Assembly: GCF_009932435.1 (NCBI RefSeq)
Contig: NZ_BJOU01000002.1
Location: 124,001-188,000 of the forward strand
Direction: 5' to 3'
Length of the DNA stretch: 64,000 nucleotides
Source of the DNA: Gordonia crocea
GTDB taxonomy: Bacteria; Actinomycetota; Actinomycetes; Mycobacteriales; Mycobacteriaceae
The notes under the pieces were generated by a model. That model saw only the letters and a program-made list of their open reading frames with translations, searched no databases and was not told the DNA's origin. The position numbers and the translations under genes are program-made. Positions within the stretch are counted from its first letter, which is position 1, and each line of letters opens with the position of its first letter. Positions 9,168 to 17,864 of the stretch are shown one piece after another.

Positions 9168-10117
9168 TGGCAGCCGACCGCACCCCCGCAACGGCCGTGG
9201 CCGACGCCACGATCGTCCCCGCTTTCACCTCGGTCGCCGACGTCGCCGAGCGGCTCGCCGGGACCGGTTACCTCCCCGACGCGGCGACCACGACGGCAAC
9301 GTATCTGGCCGACCGGTTGGGCAAGCCGCTGCTCGTGGAAGGCCCGGCCGGTGTCGGCAAGACCGAGCTGGCCAAGGCGATCGCCGCGGCGACCGGGGCC
9401 GAGCTGGTCCGGCTGCAGTGTTACGAGGGCCTCGACGAGGCGCGCGCGCTGTACGAGTGGAACCACGCCAAGCAGATCCTGCACATCCAGTCGACCGGCG
9501 CCCGGGATTGGGATGACACCAAGACCGACATCTTCTCCGACGAGTTCCTCCTGCCGCGACCGCTGCTCAAGGCGATCTCGCGCACCGAGCCGACCGTGTT
9601 GCTCATCGACGAGGTCGACAAGGCCGACGTCGACATGGAAGGCCTGCTGCTGGAGGTGCTGTCCGACTTCGCCGTCTCCATCCCGGAAATGGGTACCGTC
9701 CGCGCCACCCAGCGACCGATCGTCATCCTGACCTCGAATGCGGCCCGCGAGCTGTCCGAGGCGCTCAAGCGCCGCTGCCTGTACCTGCACATCGACTTCC
9801 CCGACGCCGCGCGCGAGAAGGAGATCCTGGCCAGCCGCGTGCCGGATCTGCCCGATGTGCTGGCCGCCGAGGTCGTCCGGGTCATCGGCGCGCTGCGTGG
9901 TCTGGACATCCGCAAGAAGCCGTCGGTGTCGGAGACCATCGACTGGGGCAACACCCTGCTCGCCCTGTCGGCCGGCGCGGAGACCGGCAGCCCGGAGGCG
10001 GCGCTGGCCAAGGGGCGGGTCGACGACTCGCTGATCTCGCGGACCCTCGGCGTCGTCCTCAAGCACCGGCCCGACCTGGCCACCGCCCGCAAAGAACTCA
10101 AGCTGAATCGCGACTGA
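9167..10117 (+). CDS. MoxR-family AAA+ ATPase
   Basis: A 316-residue MoxR-type AAA+ ATPase with Walker A GPAGVGKTELA, Walker B VLLIDEVDKADVD and a sensor region LTSNAARELSEALKRRC. MoxR proteins act as chaperones that insert metal or remodel a partner VWA protein, and the next gene encodes such a partner with a one-base stop/start overlap. The long open frame upstream of ATG 9167 is the proA shadow. The client complex is unknown; neighbours give no oxidase or dehydrogenase subunit. Confidence 0.9.
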   Translation: MAADRTPATAVADATIVPAFTSVADVAERLAGTGYLPDAATTTATYLADRLGKPLLVEGPAGVGKTELAKAIAAATGAELVRLQCYEGLDEARALYEWNHAKQILHIQSTGARDWDDTKTDIFSDEFLLPRPLLKAISRTEPTVLLIDEVDKADVDMEGLLLEVLSDFAVSIPEMGTVRATQRPIVILTSNAARELSEALKRRCLYLHIDFPDAAREKEILASRVPDLPDVLAAEVVRVIGALRGLDIRKKPSVSETIDWGNTLLALSAGAETGSPEAALAKGRVDDSLISRTLGVVLKHRPDLATARKELKLNRD

Positions 10118-11550
10118 TGGCCGCACAGCGAGGGGGAGGGGCCGAGGACGCACCCCTGGTCGACCACCTCGTCGGTTTCGTCGATGAATTGCGGCGGCGC
10201 GGGATCGACATCGGTCCGGCGGCGCTGCTCGACGCCGGACAGGCCGTCGGCGTGCTCGACCTGCTGGACCGCGAGGGCCTGCGGGAGGGGCTGGCCGCAA
10301 CCCTGTTGTCGACCCACATGCACCGGCAAGTCTTCGACCGCACCTTCGACCTCTGGTTCCCGCTGGGCACCGGGGCGCGCACCACCGACACCGAGCTGCC
10401 CCGCGACGAGGAGGGCAACGTCGACGTCGAGGCCTTCCGCGAGATGGTCGCCGAGGTGATGGCCGACGACGCGGCCGCCGCCGACGGCCGACAGGCCGAC
10501 ATGGTCGCGATGATCGTCGACGAGTTCGGCCGCTACGAGGGAGCCCGCGGCGAGGCCTTCTCCGCCTACCAGGCCACGTCGACGGTGAATCCGCAGACGC
10601 TGATCGCCGCCATCGCCGCCGCCATGGCCCGCGGTGCCGTCGACGACGAGTCGGGGGCCCGGCAGGGTACGCAGCCGCGGTACCGCCGGGCCGCGGCCGA
10701 TCGGGCGGCCGAGTTGCGGGCGGCCATCGAGGCGGAGACCCAGCGGCGGATGGCCGGCCGACACGGCCGCGACCGGGTCGCCGACTACGCGGTTCCCAAA
10801 CTGCCCGAGCAGATGAGCTTCCTGCATTCGAGTGCGCGCGACCTCGCACAGATCCGGCGGACGGTGGAACCGTTGGCCCGGTTGCTGGCCGCACGCCTGG
10901 AGATCCGCCGCCGTCGTGCCCGGCACGGACCGGTCGACGTGCGCCGCACCCTGCGCGCGTCGATGTCGACCGGCGGCGTACCGATCAAACTGACCCACCG
11001 CCGGCCCCGCCCGGGCCGTCCGGAGCTGGTCATCATCTGTGACGTGTCCGGGTCGGTATCGGGGTTCTCCCAGTTCACCCTGCAGCTGGTTTACGCACTG
11101 CGCCAACAGTTCTCCAAGGTCCGGGTGTTCGCCTTCGTCGACACCGTCGACGAGGTGACCGACTTTTTCGACCGCTCACAGGCCGACGAGAGTTTCGGCG
11201 AGGTCATGCACGAGATGATCACGACGGCGCGCATCGCCACCCGCGACGGGCACTCCGACTACGGGCACATGCTCAAGGGATTCGCCCGCGACTACCTGGA
11301 CTCGCTGACCCACCGCGGCGCGCTGCTGATCCTGGGCGACGCGCGCAACAACTACCACTGGACCGAAATCGAATCGCTGCGCACACTCACCGAGCGGGTG
11401 CGGCACTCCTACTGGCTCAACCCCGAACGTCGGGAGGACTGGGGGACCGGCGATTCCGATGCCGATGTCTATGGCGAGGTGATCGAAATGTTCGAGTGCC
11501 GCAACGCCGAGCAGTTGGCCAAGGTGATTGGTGACCTGCTCCCGGTGTGA
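10117..11550 (+). CDS. VWA-domain protein, CoxE-like
   Basis: A 477-residue protein whose C-terminal half (from about residue 300) is a von Willebrand A domain: [15 protein letters not shown] carries the DxSGS metal-ion-dependent adhesion site, and ILGDARNNY is a later conserved element of the CoxE/YehP-like group. The N-terminal half is helical and charged, with no recognised catalytic motif. Overlap with the MoxR ATPase indicates a MoxR/VWA chaperone pair, a known functional unit. In M. tuberculosis the equivalent genes also follow proA (Rv2426c-Rv2425c). Confidence 0.87.
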   Translation: MAAQRGGGAEDAPLVDHLVGFVDELRRRGIDIGPAALLDAGQAVGVLDLLDREGLREGLAATLLSTHMHRQVFDRTFDLWFPLGTGARTTDTELPRDEEGNVDVEAFREMVAEVMADDAAAADGRQADMVAMIVDEFGRYEGARGEAFSAYQATSTVNPQTLIAAIAAAMARGAVDDESGARQGTQPRYRRAAADRAAELRAAIEAETQRRMAGRHGRDRVADYAVPKLPEQMSFLHSSARDLAQIRRTVEPLARLLAARLEIRRRRARHGPVDVRRTLRASMSTGGVPIKLTHRRPRPGRPELVIICDVSGSVSGFSQFTLQLVYALRQQFSKVRVFAFVDTVDEVTDFFDRSQADESFGEVMHEMITTARIATRDGHSDYGHMLKGFARDYLDSLTHRGALLILGDARNNYHWTEIESLRTLTERVRHSYWLNPERREDWGTGDSDADVYGEVIEMFECRNAEQLAKVIGDLLPV

Positions 11551-11553
11551 GCG

Positions 11554-11559
11554 TAAGCT
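11554..11559 (+). promoter_or_regulatory. Candidate leaderless -10 (TAAGCT) for nadD
   Basis: TAAGCT ends eight bases before ATG 11568 and supports that start over the GTG at 11547. Confidence 0.4.
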
Positions 11560-11567
11560 GTGGCGCC

Positions 11568-12293
11568 ATGTCAGCAGATGCGCCGACCGGACCCGGTCGC
11601 CCCGCGTCGGGGGGACGGCGCCGCCGTATCGGGGTCATGGGCGGCACCTTCGACCCGATCCACAACGGGCACCTGGTGGCCGGTAGCGAGGTCGCCCACC
11701 GCTTCGGCCTCGACGAGGTCATCTTCGTGCCCACCGGCCAACCGTGGCAGAAGACCGGTCGCGCCGGCTCGACCGACGGGCAACAGCACTCGGCCCGCGA
11801 CGTGAGTCCGGCCGAGGACCGCTACCTGATGACGGTCATCGCCACGGCGTCGAACCCGCGGTTCTCGGTGAGCCGCGTCGACATCGACCGCGAGGGCAAC
11901 ACCTACACGGTGGACACGCTGCGCGATCTGCGGCGACAGTTGCCCGACGCGGAGCTGTTCTTCATCACCGGTGCCGACGCCCTCGAGTCGATCCTGTCCT
12001 GGCAAGATTTCGACGAACTGTTCTCCCTGGCGCGCTTCGTCGGCGTGAGCCGGCCCGGCTACGAGTTGTCGGCCACCCACCTGGCGAAACATCTGCGCGA
12101 ACTGCCCGCCGACACGCTGCGCATGCTCGAGATCCCGGCATTGGCGATCTCGTCGACGGAGTGCCGGGCGCGGGCGGCGGCCGGCCAGCCCGTCTGGTAT
12201 CTCGTACCCGACGGCGTCGTGCAATACATCGCCAAGCGCGGCCTGTACCGCAGCTGGCCGCATCCGGGCCCGAGCGTGTCGGCGCCGGGTTGA
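11568..12293 (+). CDS. nadD: Nicotinate-nucleotide adenylyltransferase
   Basis: NadD adenylates nicotinate mononucleotide in NAD synthesis. The 241-residue product shows the nucleotidyltransferase motif [12 protein letters not shown] near residues 25-36 and the ISSTECRAR motif (the ISSTxxR signature) near the C-terminus. Two starts compete: GTG 11547 overlaps the VWA stop by four bases, while ATG 11568 is preceded by a leaderless-type TAAGCT. The second gives a shorter Ala/Gly-rich N-terminal tail and is preferred. The order nadD, permease, rsfS, gpgP, octT-like here differs from mycobacteria only by the inserted permease. Confidence 0.94.
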   Translation: MSADAPTGPGRPASGGRRRRIGVMGGTFDPIHNGHLVAGSEVAHRFGLDEVIFVPTGQPWQKTGRAGSTDGQQHSARDVSPAEDRYLMTVIATASNPRFSVSRVDIDREGNTYTVDTLRDLRRQLPDAELFFITGADALESILSWQDFDELFSLARFVGVSRPGYELSATHLAKHLRELPADTLRMLEIPALAISSTECRARAAAGQPVWYLVPDGVVQYIAKRGLYRSWPHPGPSVSAPG

Positions 12294-12363
12294 GGCCCGT
12301 GCGTTAAGAATTCGTTGCGACGGCGCGCCGGGGGGCGACGCTCGCTAGAGTATTCCGCAGTTC

Positions 12364-12383
12364 GCCGGGAGAGTCCTCCCGGC
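12364..12383 (+). promoter_or_regulatory. 5'-UTR hairpin before the permease gene
   Basis: GCCGGGAG (12364-12371) pairs perfectly with CTCCCGGC (12376-12383) across a four-base loop. It lies just upstream of the GGAGGG ribosome-binding site of the permease. There is no T tract, so it is more likely an RNA structure or operator than a terminator. Confidence 0.35.
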
Positions 12384-12405
12384 TCTGACTTGGAGGGTTG
12401 CCCCT

Positions 12406-14286
12406 GTGACGACGAGTGCGCCAGCACCAACCGGAACCCCAGCCGTAGCGGTCGACACCGACCAGGGTTACCAGCGCGGCCTCACCACGCGAACCGTGCA
12501 GATGATCGCCATCGGCGGCGCGATCGGCACCGGGCTGTTCTATGGCTCCGGCGCGGCGATCGAGATGGCCGGACCGGCCCTGCTGCTGGCCTACGGCGTC
12601 GCCGGCCTTGCCGTGTTCTTCATGATGCGGGCGCTGGGTGAACTGCTGCTCTACCGGCCGGTGGCCGGCGGCATCTCCGAGTACGCCGACGAGTTCCTCG
12701 GCCGCTTCGCCGGGTTCAGCCAGGGCTGGACGTACTGGGCGGTGTGGGTCACGACCTGCATGGCGGAGATCACCGTGGCCGGCAAATACATCAACTATTG
12801 GTGGCCGGTGATCCCGGTGTGGCTGACCGCGCTGGTGTCCCTCGGGGTCCTGTTCTGCGCCAACCTGATCTCGGTCGGCGTCTTCGGCCGCGCCGAGTTC
12901 TGGTTCTCGAGCATCAAGATCATCACCATCTTCGGCATGATCATCATCGGCCTGGGCATCCTCATGCCGATTGCGGGCTTCGGTCCCGAGCACGGCCCGT
13001 CGGTCCACAATCTGTGGAACGACGGCGGCTTCTTCCCGACCGGGCACTGGAACGCCCTGCTGGTGCTGCAAATCGTCATGTTCGCCTATGTTGGCGTCGA
13101 GCTGGTCGGGGTCACCGCCGGTGAGGCGCAGAACCCGAAGGTCACCCTGCGCCGCGCGATCAACTCGGTGCCCTTCCGCATCGGCATCTTCTACCTGGGC
13201 GCCCTGTTCGTCATCCTCTGCGTGAAGGGGTGGCGGAACTTTCACGAGGGCACCAGTCCGTTCGTCCAGGTCTTCGAGGACGTCGGCATCCCGGGGGCGG
13301 CCGGCATCATCAACTTCGTCCTGCTGACCGCGGCGCTCTCGTCGTGCAACTCGGGGATCTACTCGACCGGGCGGATGCTGCGGTCGCTGTCGATGCGCGG
13401 CGACGCCCCGCACCAGCTCAGCGCACTGTCATCGCGGCACGTCCCCGTCGCGGGGATCGTGTTATCGGCGGCGGTGATGGTCATCGGCGTCGTCATCAAC
13501 GTGATCGACACCCGACGCGCCTTCCTCTGGATCACCTCGGTGTCCACCGTCGGGATCCTCGTGGTGTGGTCGACGATCATCGTGTGCCACCTGGTGTACC
13601 GCAACCGGATCAAGAAGGGGTTGTTGCCGCCGACGGACTACACGGTGCCCGGTGCGCCCGTCACGTCGTATCTCACGCTGGCGTTCTTCGTGGGCGTGTT
13701 GGTCCTGCTGGGCTTCACCAGCGCCGGCCGCACCGCGCTGGCGGTCGGTGCCTTCTGGTTCGTCCTGGTCTGCCTGGGCTACCTGCTGTGGCGCACCGTG
13801 ACCGGTGACCGGGCGGCTGCGGTGGGGGCGACTGCGGTAGCCGCGGCCGGGGCGGCCAACATCACCCCGTCGCCGGCGCCGTCGGCGGCGATCACGCAGC
13901 AGATCCCGGTCGTCGCCGACCAGGCAGCTGTGGTCGCCGACCAGGCAGCTGTGGTCGCCGACCAGGCAGCTGTCGTCGCCGACCAGGCAGCTGTCGTCAC
14001 CGAACCGGCACCGGCGCCGCCGACCCCGCGGATCTCGCCGGAGGAGGCCGGTCCGGAGCCTTCCGACGGGTTCCTATGGGCGGTCCTGTCGTGCACCCTG
14101 TTCCTTCCCGTCGGCTGGTACGCGGTGTACCGCTCGGCGTCGGTGAAGCCGCAGTGGGCCGCGGGCGAGTACGCGCTCGCGCACCGGTCCGCGGCGGCGG
14201 CGCGCACCGCCGCGCTGGTCGCGGCGGTCCTGGGCCTCGTGGTGATCATCGCGGTGTTCCTGTGGCTGTACCTGTCCACGCGGTAA
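12406..14286 (+). CDS. Amino acid permease (APC family) with C-terminal CD225/dispanin-like domain
   Basis: A 626-residue fusion. Residues about 25-470 are a standard amino-acid permease with roughly 12 membrane helices; the first helix has the substrate-binding IGGAIGTGLFYGSG loop and a GVTAGEA motif follows in helix 6. A linker (about 471-548) contains four perfect VVADQAA repeats. Residues about 555-622 contain two more hydrophobic helices around AVYRSASVKPQWAAGEYALAHRSAAAA, which matches the CD225/dispanin pattern (V..K...GDY..A...S..A). Permeases of this type normally end near residue 470. Start GTG 12406 has GGAGGG upstream. Substrate is not predictable beyond amino acids. Confidence 0.85.
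   Translation: MTTSAPAPTGTPAVAVDTDQGYQRGLTTRTVQMIAIGGAIGTGLFYGSGAAIEMAGPALLLAYGVAGLAVFFMMRALGELLLYRPVAGGISEYADEFLGRFAGFSQGWTYWAVWVTTCMAEITVAGKYINYWWPVIPVWLTALVSLGVLFCANLISVGVFGRAEFWFSSIKIITIFGMIIIGLGILMPIAGFGPEHGPSVHNLWNDGGFFPTGHWNALLVLQIVMFAYVGVELVGVTAGEAQNPKVTLRRAINSVPFRIGIFYLGALFVILCVKGWRNFHEGTSPFVQVFEDVGIPGAAGIINFVLLTAALSSCNSGIYSTGRMLRSLSMRGDAPHQLSALSSRHVPVAGIVLSAAVMVIGVVINVIDTRRAFLWITSVSTVGILVVWSTIIVCHLVYRNRIKKGLLPPTDYTVPGAPVTSYLTLAFFVGVLVLLGFTSAGRTALAVGAFWFVLVCLGYLLWRTVTGDRAAAVGATAVAAAGAANITPSPAPSAAITQQIPVVADQAAVVADQAAVVADQAAVVADQAAVVTEPAPAPPTPRISPEEAGPEPSDGFLWAVLSCTLFLPVGWYAVYRSASVKPQWAAGEYALAHRSAAAARTAALVAAVLGLVVIIAVFLWLYLSTR
13909..13992 (+). repeat. Four tandem 21-bp units encoding VVADQAA
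   Basis: Four in-frame copies (13909, 13930, 13951, 13972), differing only at the third base of the unit's first or second codon, with a decayed fifth unit after them. They form the linker between the permease core and the CD225-like domain and could change copy number by slippage. Confidence 0.9.
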
Positions 14287-14332
14287 CACCCGGTGGCCGC
14301 AGTGCGCGGTTCGTCGTGAGACGCTGGTGTCT

Positions 14333-14719
14333 ATGACCGCAGCACCCGAATCGGTGGAGATGGCCCGCATTGCCGGGGCCGCCGCCGCCGACAAGATCGC
14401 CACCGACGTCGTCGCCATCGACGTGTCGGAGCAACTCGTCATCACCGACGTCTTCCTCATCGCCTCGGCCGACAACGAACGCCAGGTGAATTCGATCGTC
14501 GACGAGGTCGAAGACCGGCTGCGCGAGGCGGGGCACAAGCCGGCCCGGCGCGAGGGGGCTCGTGAGGGCCGCTGGGCGCTGTTGGACTACACCGACATGG
14601 TGGTGCACGTCCTGCACGCCGACGAGCGCGAGTTCTATGCGCTGGAGCGGTTGTGGAAGGACTGCCCGACGATCGATTTGGGCCTCGGCGACGCGACATC
14701 GGAGGACCCGACCCCGTGA
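14333..14719 (+). CDS. rsfS: Ribosome silencing factor RsfS
   Basis: RsfS (Iojap/YbeB) binds ribosomal protein L14 and blocks subunit joining when nutrients fall. The 128-residue product contains the family core DVVAIDVSEQLVITDVFLIASADNERQVNSI and the later GRWALLDYTDMVVHVL...REFYALERLWKD. ATG 14333 is preferred to the GTG six bases earlier because family proteins begin close to it. The stop overlaps the next start (GTGA), so translation is coupled with gpgP. Its position after nadD is conserved in actinobacteria. Confidence 0.95.
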   Translation: MTAAPESVEMARIAGAAAADKIATDVVAIDVSEQLVITDVFLIASADNERQVNSIVDEVEDRLREAGHKPARREGAREGRWALLDYTDMVVHVLHADEREFYALERLWKDCPTIDLGLGDATSEDPTP

Positions 14720-15420
14720 TCGCGGGGCCCGATTCCCACGACACCAGCGTCGAGCGCCTCACCCCGGTGGTGCGGCGCCTGTTGCTGTGGCGCCACGGCG
14801 AGACGGTCTACAACGCGACCAGCCGGATGCAGGGCCAGCTCGACACCGATCTGTCCGAGCGGGGGAAGCGCCAGGTCGCCGCGGCCGCCGCGGCACTGGC
14901 CCAGCGCGATCCGCTGCTGATCCGCTCGTCGGATTTGCGGCGCGCCGCGGAAACGGCCGACCGGCTCGGCAGTCTCACCGGGATCACCGTCGAGCGGGAC
15001 CCGCGCCTGCGGGAAACGTACCTGGGCCGGTGGCAGGGGCTGACCCACGCCGAGGTCGATGCGCTGGCGCCCGACGCCCGGCGCATCTGGCGCGACGACG
15101 CCACCTGGGCGCCGCCGGAGGGGGAGTCGCGCGTCGAGGTCGCCGCGCGCATCACCCCCGTCGTCGGCGAACTGCTCGAGACGCTGCCCGACTGGGGCAG
15201 CGGTCCGCGGGCAGAGGCACCGGTCGTGCTCGTCGCCCACGGCGGCTGTATCGCCGCGTTGACCGCCTCGCTGCTCGGGTTGCCGGTCGCCGACTGGCCG
15301 GCGCTCGGCGGGTTGGGCAACGCGTGCTGGGTGCAGTTGTCCGGACATCAGTTGGGCCCGGCCGGTACCGCGCCGAAGTGGCGGCTGGACGTGTGGAACA
15401 GCGGGGTCGACGAGTCATGA
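14716..15420 (+). CDS. gpgP: Histidine phosphatase, probable glucosyl-3-phosphoglycerate phosphatase
   Basis: A 234-residue member of the phosphoglycerate-mutase-like histidine phosphatases, with the catalytic LLLWRHGETVYN motif (phosphohistidine His) near residue 26 and the second catalytic histidine in VLVAHGGCIAAL. In mycobacteria the gene at this exact place (Rv2419c) dephosphorylates glucosyl-3-phosphoglycerate, an early step in methylglucose lipopolysaccharide synthesis. The assignment to GpgP rests on that synteny. GTG 14716 overlaps the rsfS stop; the stop overlaps the next ATG. The C-terminus ends in KWRLDVWN. Confidence 0.82.
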   Translation: MIAGPDSHDTSVERLTPVVRRLLLWRHGETVYNATSRMQGQLDTDLSERGKRQVAAAAAALAQRDPLLIRSSDLRRAAETADRLGSLTGITVERDPRLRETYLGRWQGLTHAEVDALAPDARRIWRDDATWAPPEGESRVEVAARITPVVGELLETLPDWGSGPRAEAPVVLVAHGGCIAALTASLLGLPVADWPALGGLGNACWVQLSGHQLGPAGTAPKWRLDVWNSGVDES

Positions 15421-16178
15421 CCGATCGCCCTACCGGTTCGATCATCGTGTTGTCGGACTCCTTGGCCTACTACGGACCCCAAGGCGGCCTGGCCGCCGAC
15501 GACCCGCGCATCTGGCCCAGCATTGTCGGGAAGCGGTTGGGGCGCTCGGTGGAGCTCTTCGGTCGCATCGGGTGGACCAGTCGCGACATCTGGTGGGCGA
15601 TCACGCAGGACCCGCGGATCTGGGCGGCGCTGCCCACGGCCGAGGTCGTCGTCCTGGCCTACGGCGGCATGGATTCGTTGCCGTCGCCATTGCCCACCGC
15701 GCTGAGGGAGCAGATCCGCTATCTGCGGCCCAGTCGGCTGCGGCAGGTCGTGCGCGACGGATACGCCTGGGTGCAGCCGCGGGCGGCACACCTGGGCTGG
15801 CCGTTGGCGCTGCCCCCGCGCATCACCGTCGAGTACCTGGAGAAGGTGCGCGACGCCCTGGTCCAACTGCGCCCGGACCTGCCGATCGTGCTGTGCCTGC
15901 CCCCGACCCACGCCAGCCCGTACTACGGCAAGGTGCACCGCGGCCGGGTGCCCACCACCACCGCGATGCGCGAGTGGGCGCAGGCCAACGGCGTGGCCAC
16001 CGTCGACTTCTACCCGACGACGCTCGACGAGTTCGGCAACCACCCGGAGGACATGAACCCCGACGGCATCCACTGGGGTTTGCGCTGTCACGAACGGATC
16101 GCCGAGGTGGTGGTCGCCGGGGTGGGGCCGGTGCTCGAGTCCGGGCGCAGCAACCCCGGACCCGACCGGCTAACGTAG
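15417..16178 (+). CDS. SGNH-fold acyltransferase/hydrolase, OctT-like
   Basis: A 253-residue SGNH-type protein. The N-terminal block IIVLSDSLAYYGPQGG carries the nucleophile in a DSLA context, a central AYGGMDS segment follows, and DGIHWG near residue 220 supplies the catalytic Asp/His pair. The M. tuberculosis equivalent (Rv2418c, OctT) transfers octanoate to diglucosylglycerate in methylglucose lipopolysaccharide synthesis. The overlap with gpgP fits a common pathway. The function is inferred by position and fold, not from a diagnostic residue. No signal peptide is visible, so it is cytoplasmic. Confidence 0.78.
   Translation: MTDRPTGSIIVLSDSLAYYGPQGGLAADDPRIWPSIVGKRLGRSVELFGRIGWTSRDIWWAITQDPRIWAALPTAEVVVLAYGGMDSLPSPLPTALREQIRYLRPSRLRQVVRDGYAWVQPRAAHLGWPLALPPRITVEYLEKVRDALVQLRPDLPIVLCLPPTHASPYYGKVHRGRVPTTTAMREWAQANGVATVDFYPTTLDEFGNHPEDMNPDGIHWGLRCHERIAEVVVAGVGPVLESGRSNPGPDRLT
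16171..16176 (+). promoter_or_regulatory. Candidate leaderless -10 (TAACGT) for degV
   Basis: TAACGT ends six bases before GTG 16183. Part of it overlaps the end of the preceding gene. Confidence 0.45.
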
Positions 16179-16182
16179 ACGC

Positions 16183-17028
16183 GTGCCCGTCGTCGTCGTC
16201 ACCGATTCGTCGTGTTGCCTGCCGCCCGAGATCGCCACTCGCTTTCGCATCCGCCAGGTACCGCTGCATATCGTCTGTGACGGTGTCGACTACCGCGAGA
16301 CGGTGGACGAGATCCCGGCCGAGGTCCTCGCCACGCCGGGGGTGACCACCTCGGGCGCGACCCCGGCCGATCTGGAGAAGACGTTCGCCAAAGCGCTCAA
16401 GGATTCCAAGGGCGACGGGGTCGTGGCAGTCCACATGTCGCGCAAGCTCTCCAGCACCTGGAGCGCGGCGCGGGTTGTGGCCGACCAGTACGACGGTGCG
16501 ATCCGCGTCGTCGACTCGCGCTCGGTGGGCCTCGCGGTCGGTTTCACCGCGCTGGTGGCGGCGCAGGCCTCGGCCCGCGGCGGCGACCGCGACGCGGTGT
16601 ACGAGTCCGCGGTGCGCGAGGCGGCCACCATCGAGTCGATGATCTGCGTCTCGGATCTGGATCATCTGCGTTCCAGCGGTCGCATCAGCGCGGCCAGCCG
16701 GATGCTGGGATCGGCACTGTCGATCAAGCCGATCCTGCACACCGTCGACGGGTCTCTCACGCTGCGGGAACGGCACCGCACCTTCTCCAAGGCCGTCGCC
16801 AAGATGATCGATGCGGCCTGCGAGATCGCCGGGGCGCGCCCGGTGTCCGTCGGGGTTCAGCACAGCGACGCCCCGGAGGCCGCCGAGCAGGTGATGGCGG
16901 AGTTGCAGTCGCGGATCCCGGATGTCGTGACGTCGATGACGACGCCGCTGGGACCGGTGCTCAGCGTCCATGTCGGTACCGGCGCCGTCGGGGTGACGAT
17001 CGGCTCCACGTTGACCCCGCTGGACTAG
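16183..17028 (+). CDS. DegV family fatty-acid-binding protein (FakB-like)
   Basis: A 281-residue DegV protein. The N-terminal VVVVTDSSCCLPPEIA and the GVTTSGATPADLEKTF segment (the TSxPS-type lipid head-group site, here TSGAT) are visible, followed by the VHMSRKLSSTWSAA and SVGLAVG blocks. DegV proteins bind a fatty acid in a buried pocket and present it to a FakA kinase; a FakA-like gene lies at 3080. The gene follows octT-like by five bases but has its own leaderless-type hexamer. GTG start. Confidence 0.9.
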   Translation: MPVVVVTDSSCCLPPEIATRFRIRQVPLHIVCDGVDYRETVDEIPAEVLATPGVTTSGATPADLEKTFAKALKDSKGDGVVAVHMSRKLSSTWSAARVVADQYDGAIRVVDSRSVGLAVGFTALVAAQASARGGDRDAVYESAVREAATIESMICVSDLDHLRSSGRISAASRMLGSALSIKPILHTVDGSLTLRERHRTFSKAVAKMIDAACEIAGARPVSVGVQHSDAPEAAEQVMAELQSRIPDVVTSMTTPLGPVLSVHVGTGAVGVTIGSTLTPLD

Positions 17029-17076
17029 TCTCCCGGCGGTTTTGCCGGTTCGTCCAATAGGTGAGTCGTACGTCAG

Positions 17077-17082
17077 TAGGGT
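17077..17082 (+). promoter_or_regulatory. Candidate leaderless -10 (TAGGGT) for the 17091 hydrolase
   Basis: TAGGGT ends eight bases before ATG 17091. GAGTC and GACTC half-sites flank it as a loose inverted repeat, which could be an operator but is weak. Confidence 0.35.
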
Positions 17083-17090
17083 GACTCGTC

Positions 17091-17846
17091 ATGGACGGTG
17101 CCGCGGGGGTCCTCGCACAAGCAACGGTGGGAATCGCATCGACGGTCCGGGCGGCCGCAGACGGCAGCAGGTGGCCGGACGGCGTCAATGAGTGGGATGG
17201 CGGGTCGGTCACCGGTTCCGATGCGCCGGTGGTCCTTGTGCCGGGATCGTTCGTTCCCGGCGAATTCTATTGGCACCGGCTGGTTCCGGGCTTGATCGCC
17301 GACGGCCGGCGCGTCTTCGCCTGCAACCTTCCCGGATTGGGCACGCGCGAACCAGCCGTGTTGGTCGACGCGCTGGAGGAGTTCCTCACCCGGGTGCGCG
17401 CCGCCACCGGTACCGGTCGGGTCGTTCTCGTCGGGCAGTCCTTCGGCGGGGTCGTCATCCGCGACCTGGTTCGCAGTACCCGGGCCGACGTTGTCGGCGT
17501 GGTTCTGGTCAGTGCGCAGAACCATGGCTTTCGCCGGTGGTGGGCGGGGCTGTTCAGCGCACCGCTGGCCCGGCGCCTCGTGCAGGTCGTCTGCCCGATG
17601 GCGCTGCGGCTCCTGCCTGGATCGGGCTACCTGGCCGAGCTGGATGCGACCGACCCCGGGGTGGCGGTCACGACGATCACCAGTCGCCGCGACGTATTCG
17701 CCGCCCCGGAATCGGTCAGGGTCAGCGGTGGGAACAACATCGTGTTGCAGGACCTCGACCCCCGGATCCGCAGCGGTCACATGCTGATCGGCTTCGACCC
17801 GATGACCGTCGACCTGATCCGGGCCGCCGTGCGGAACGCGGGCTGA
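17091..17846 (+). CDS. Alpha/beta hydrolase (lipase/esterase-like)
   Basis: A 251-residue alpha/beta hydrolase. The nucleophile elbow is GQSFGG near residues 125-130, a candidate acid is Asp in SRRDVFAAPE, and the catalytic His is in RSGHMLIGF. VVLVPGSFVPGEFYW supplies the oxyanion loop. No signal peptide is evident. It takes the place where mycobacteria have eis between degV and comEA. Substrate unknown. It converges on the DUF1801 gene. Confidence 0.8.
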   Translation: MDGAAGVLAQATVGIASTVRAAADGSRWPDGVNEWDGGSVTGSDAPVVLVPGSFVPGEFYWHRLVPGLIADGRRVFACNLPGLGTREPAVLVDALEEFLTRVRAATGTGRVVLVGQSFGGVVIRDLVRSTRADVVGVVLVSAQNHGFRRWWAGLFSAPLARRLVQVVCPMALRLLPGSGYLAELDATDPGVAVTTITSRRDVFAAPESVRVSGGNNIVLQDLDPRIRSGHMLIGFDPMTVDLIRAAVRNAG

Positions 17847-17864
17847 CGCACCGGTACCCGGGGT

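Noticed and set aside
13909..13992. Tandem repeats considered as a CRISPR-like or regulatory array
   Set aside because: Units are contiguous, in frame and without spacers; they encode a protein linker.
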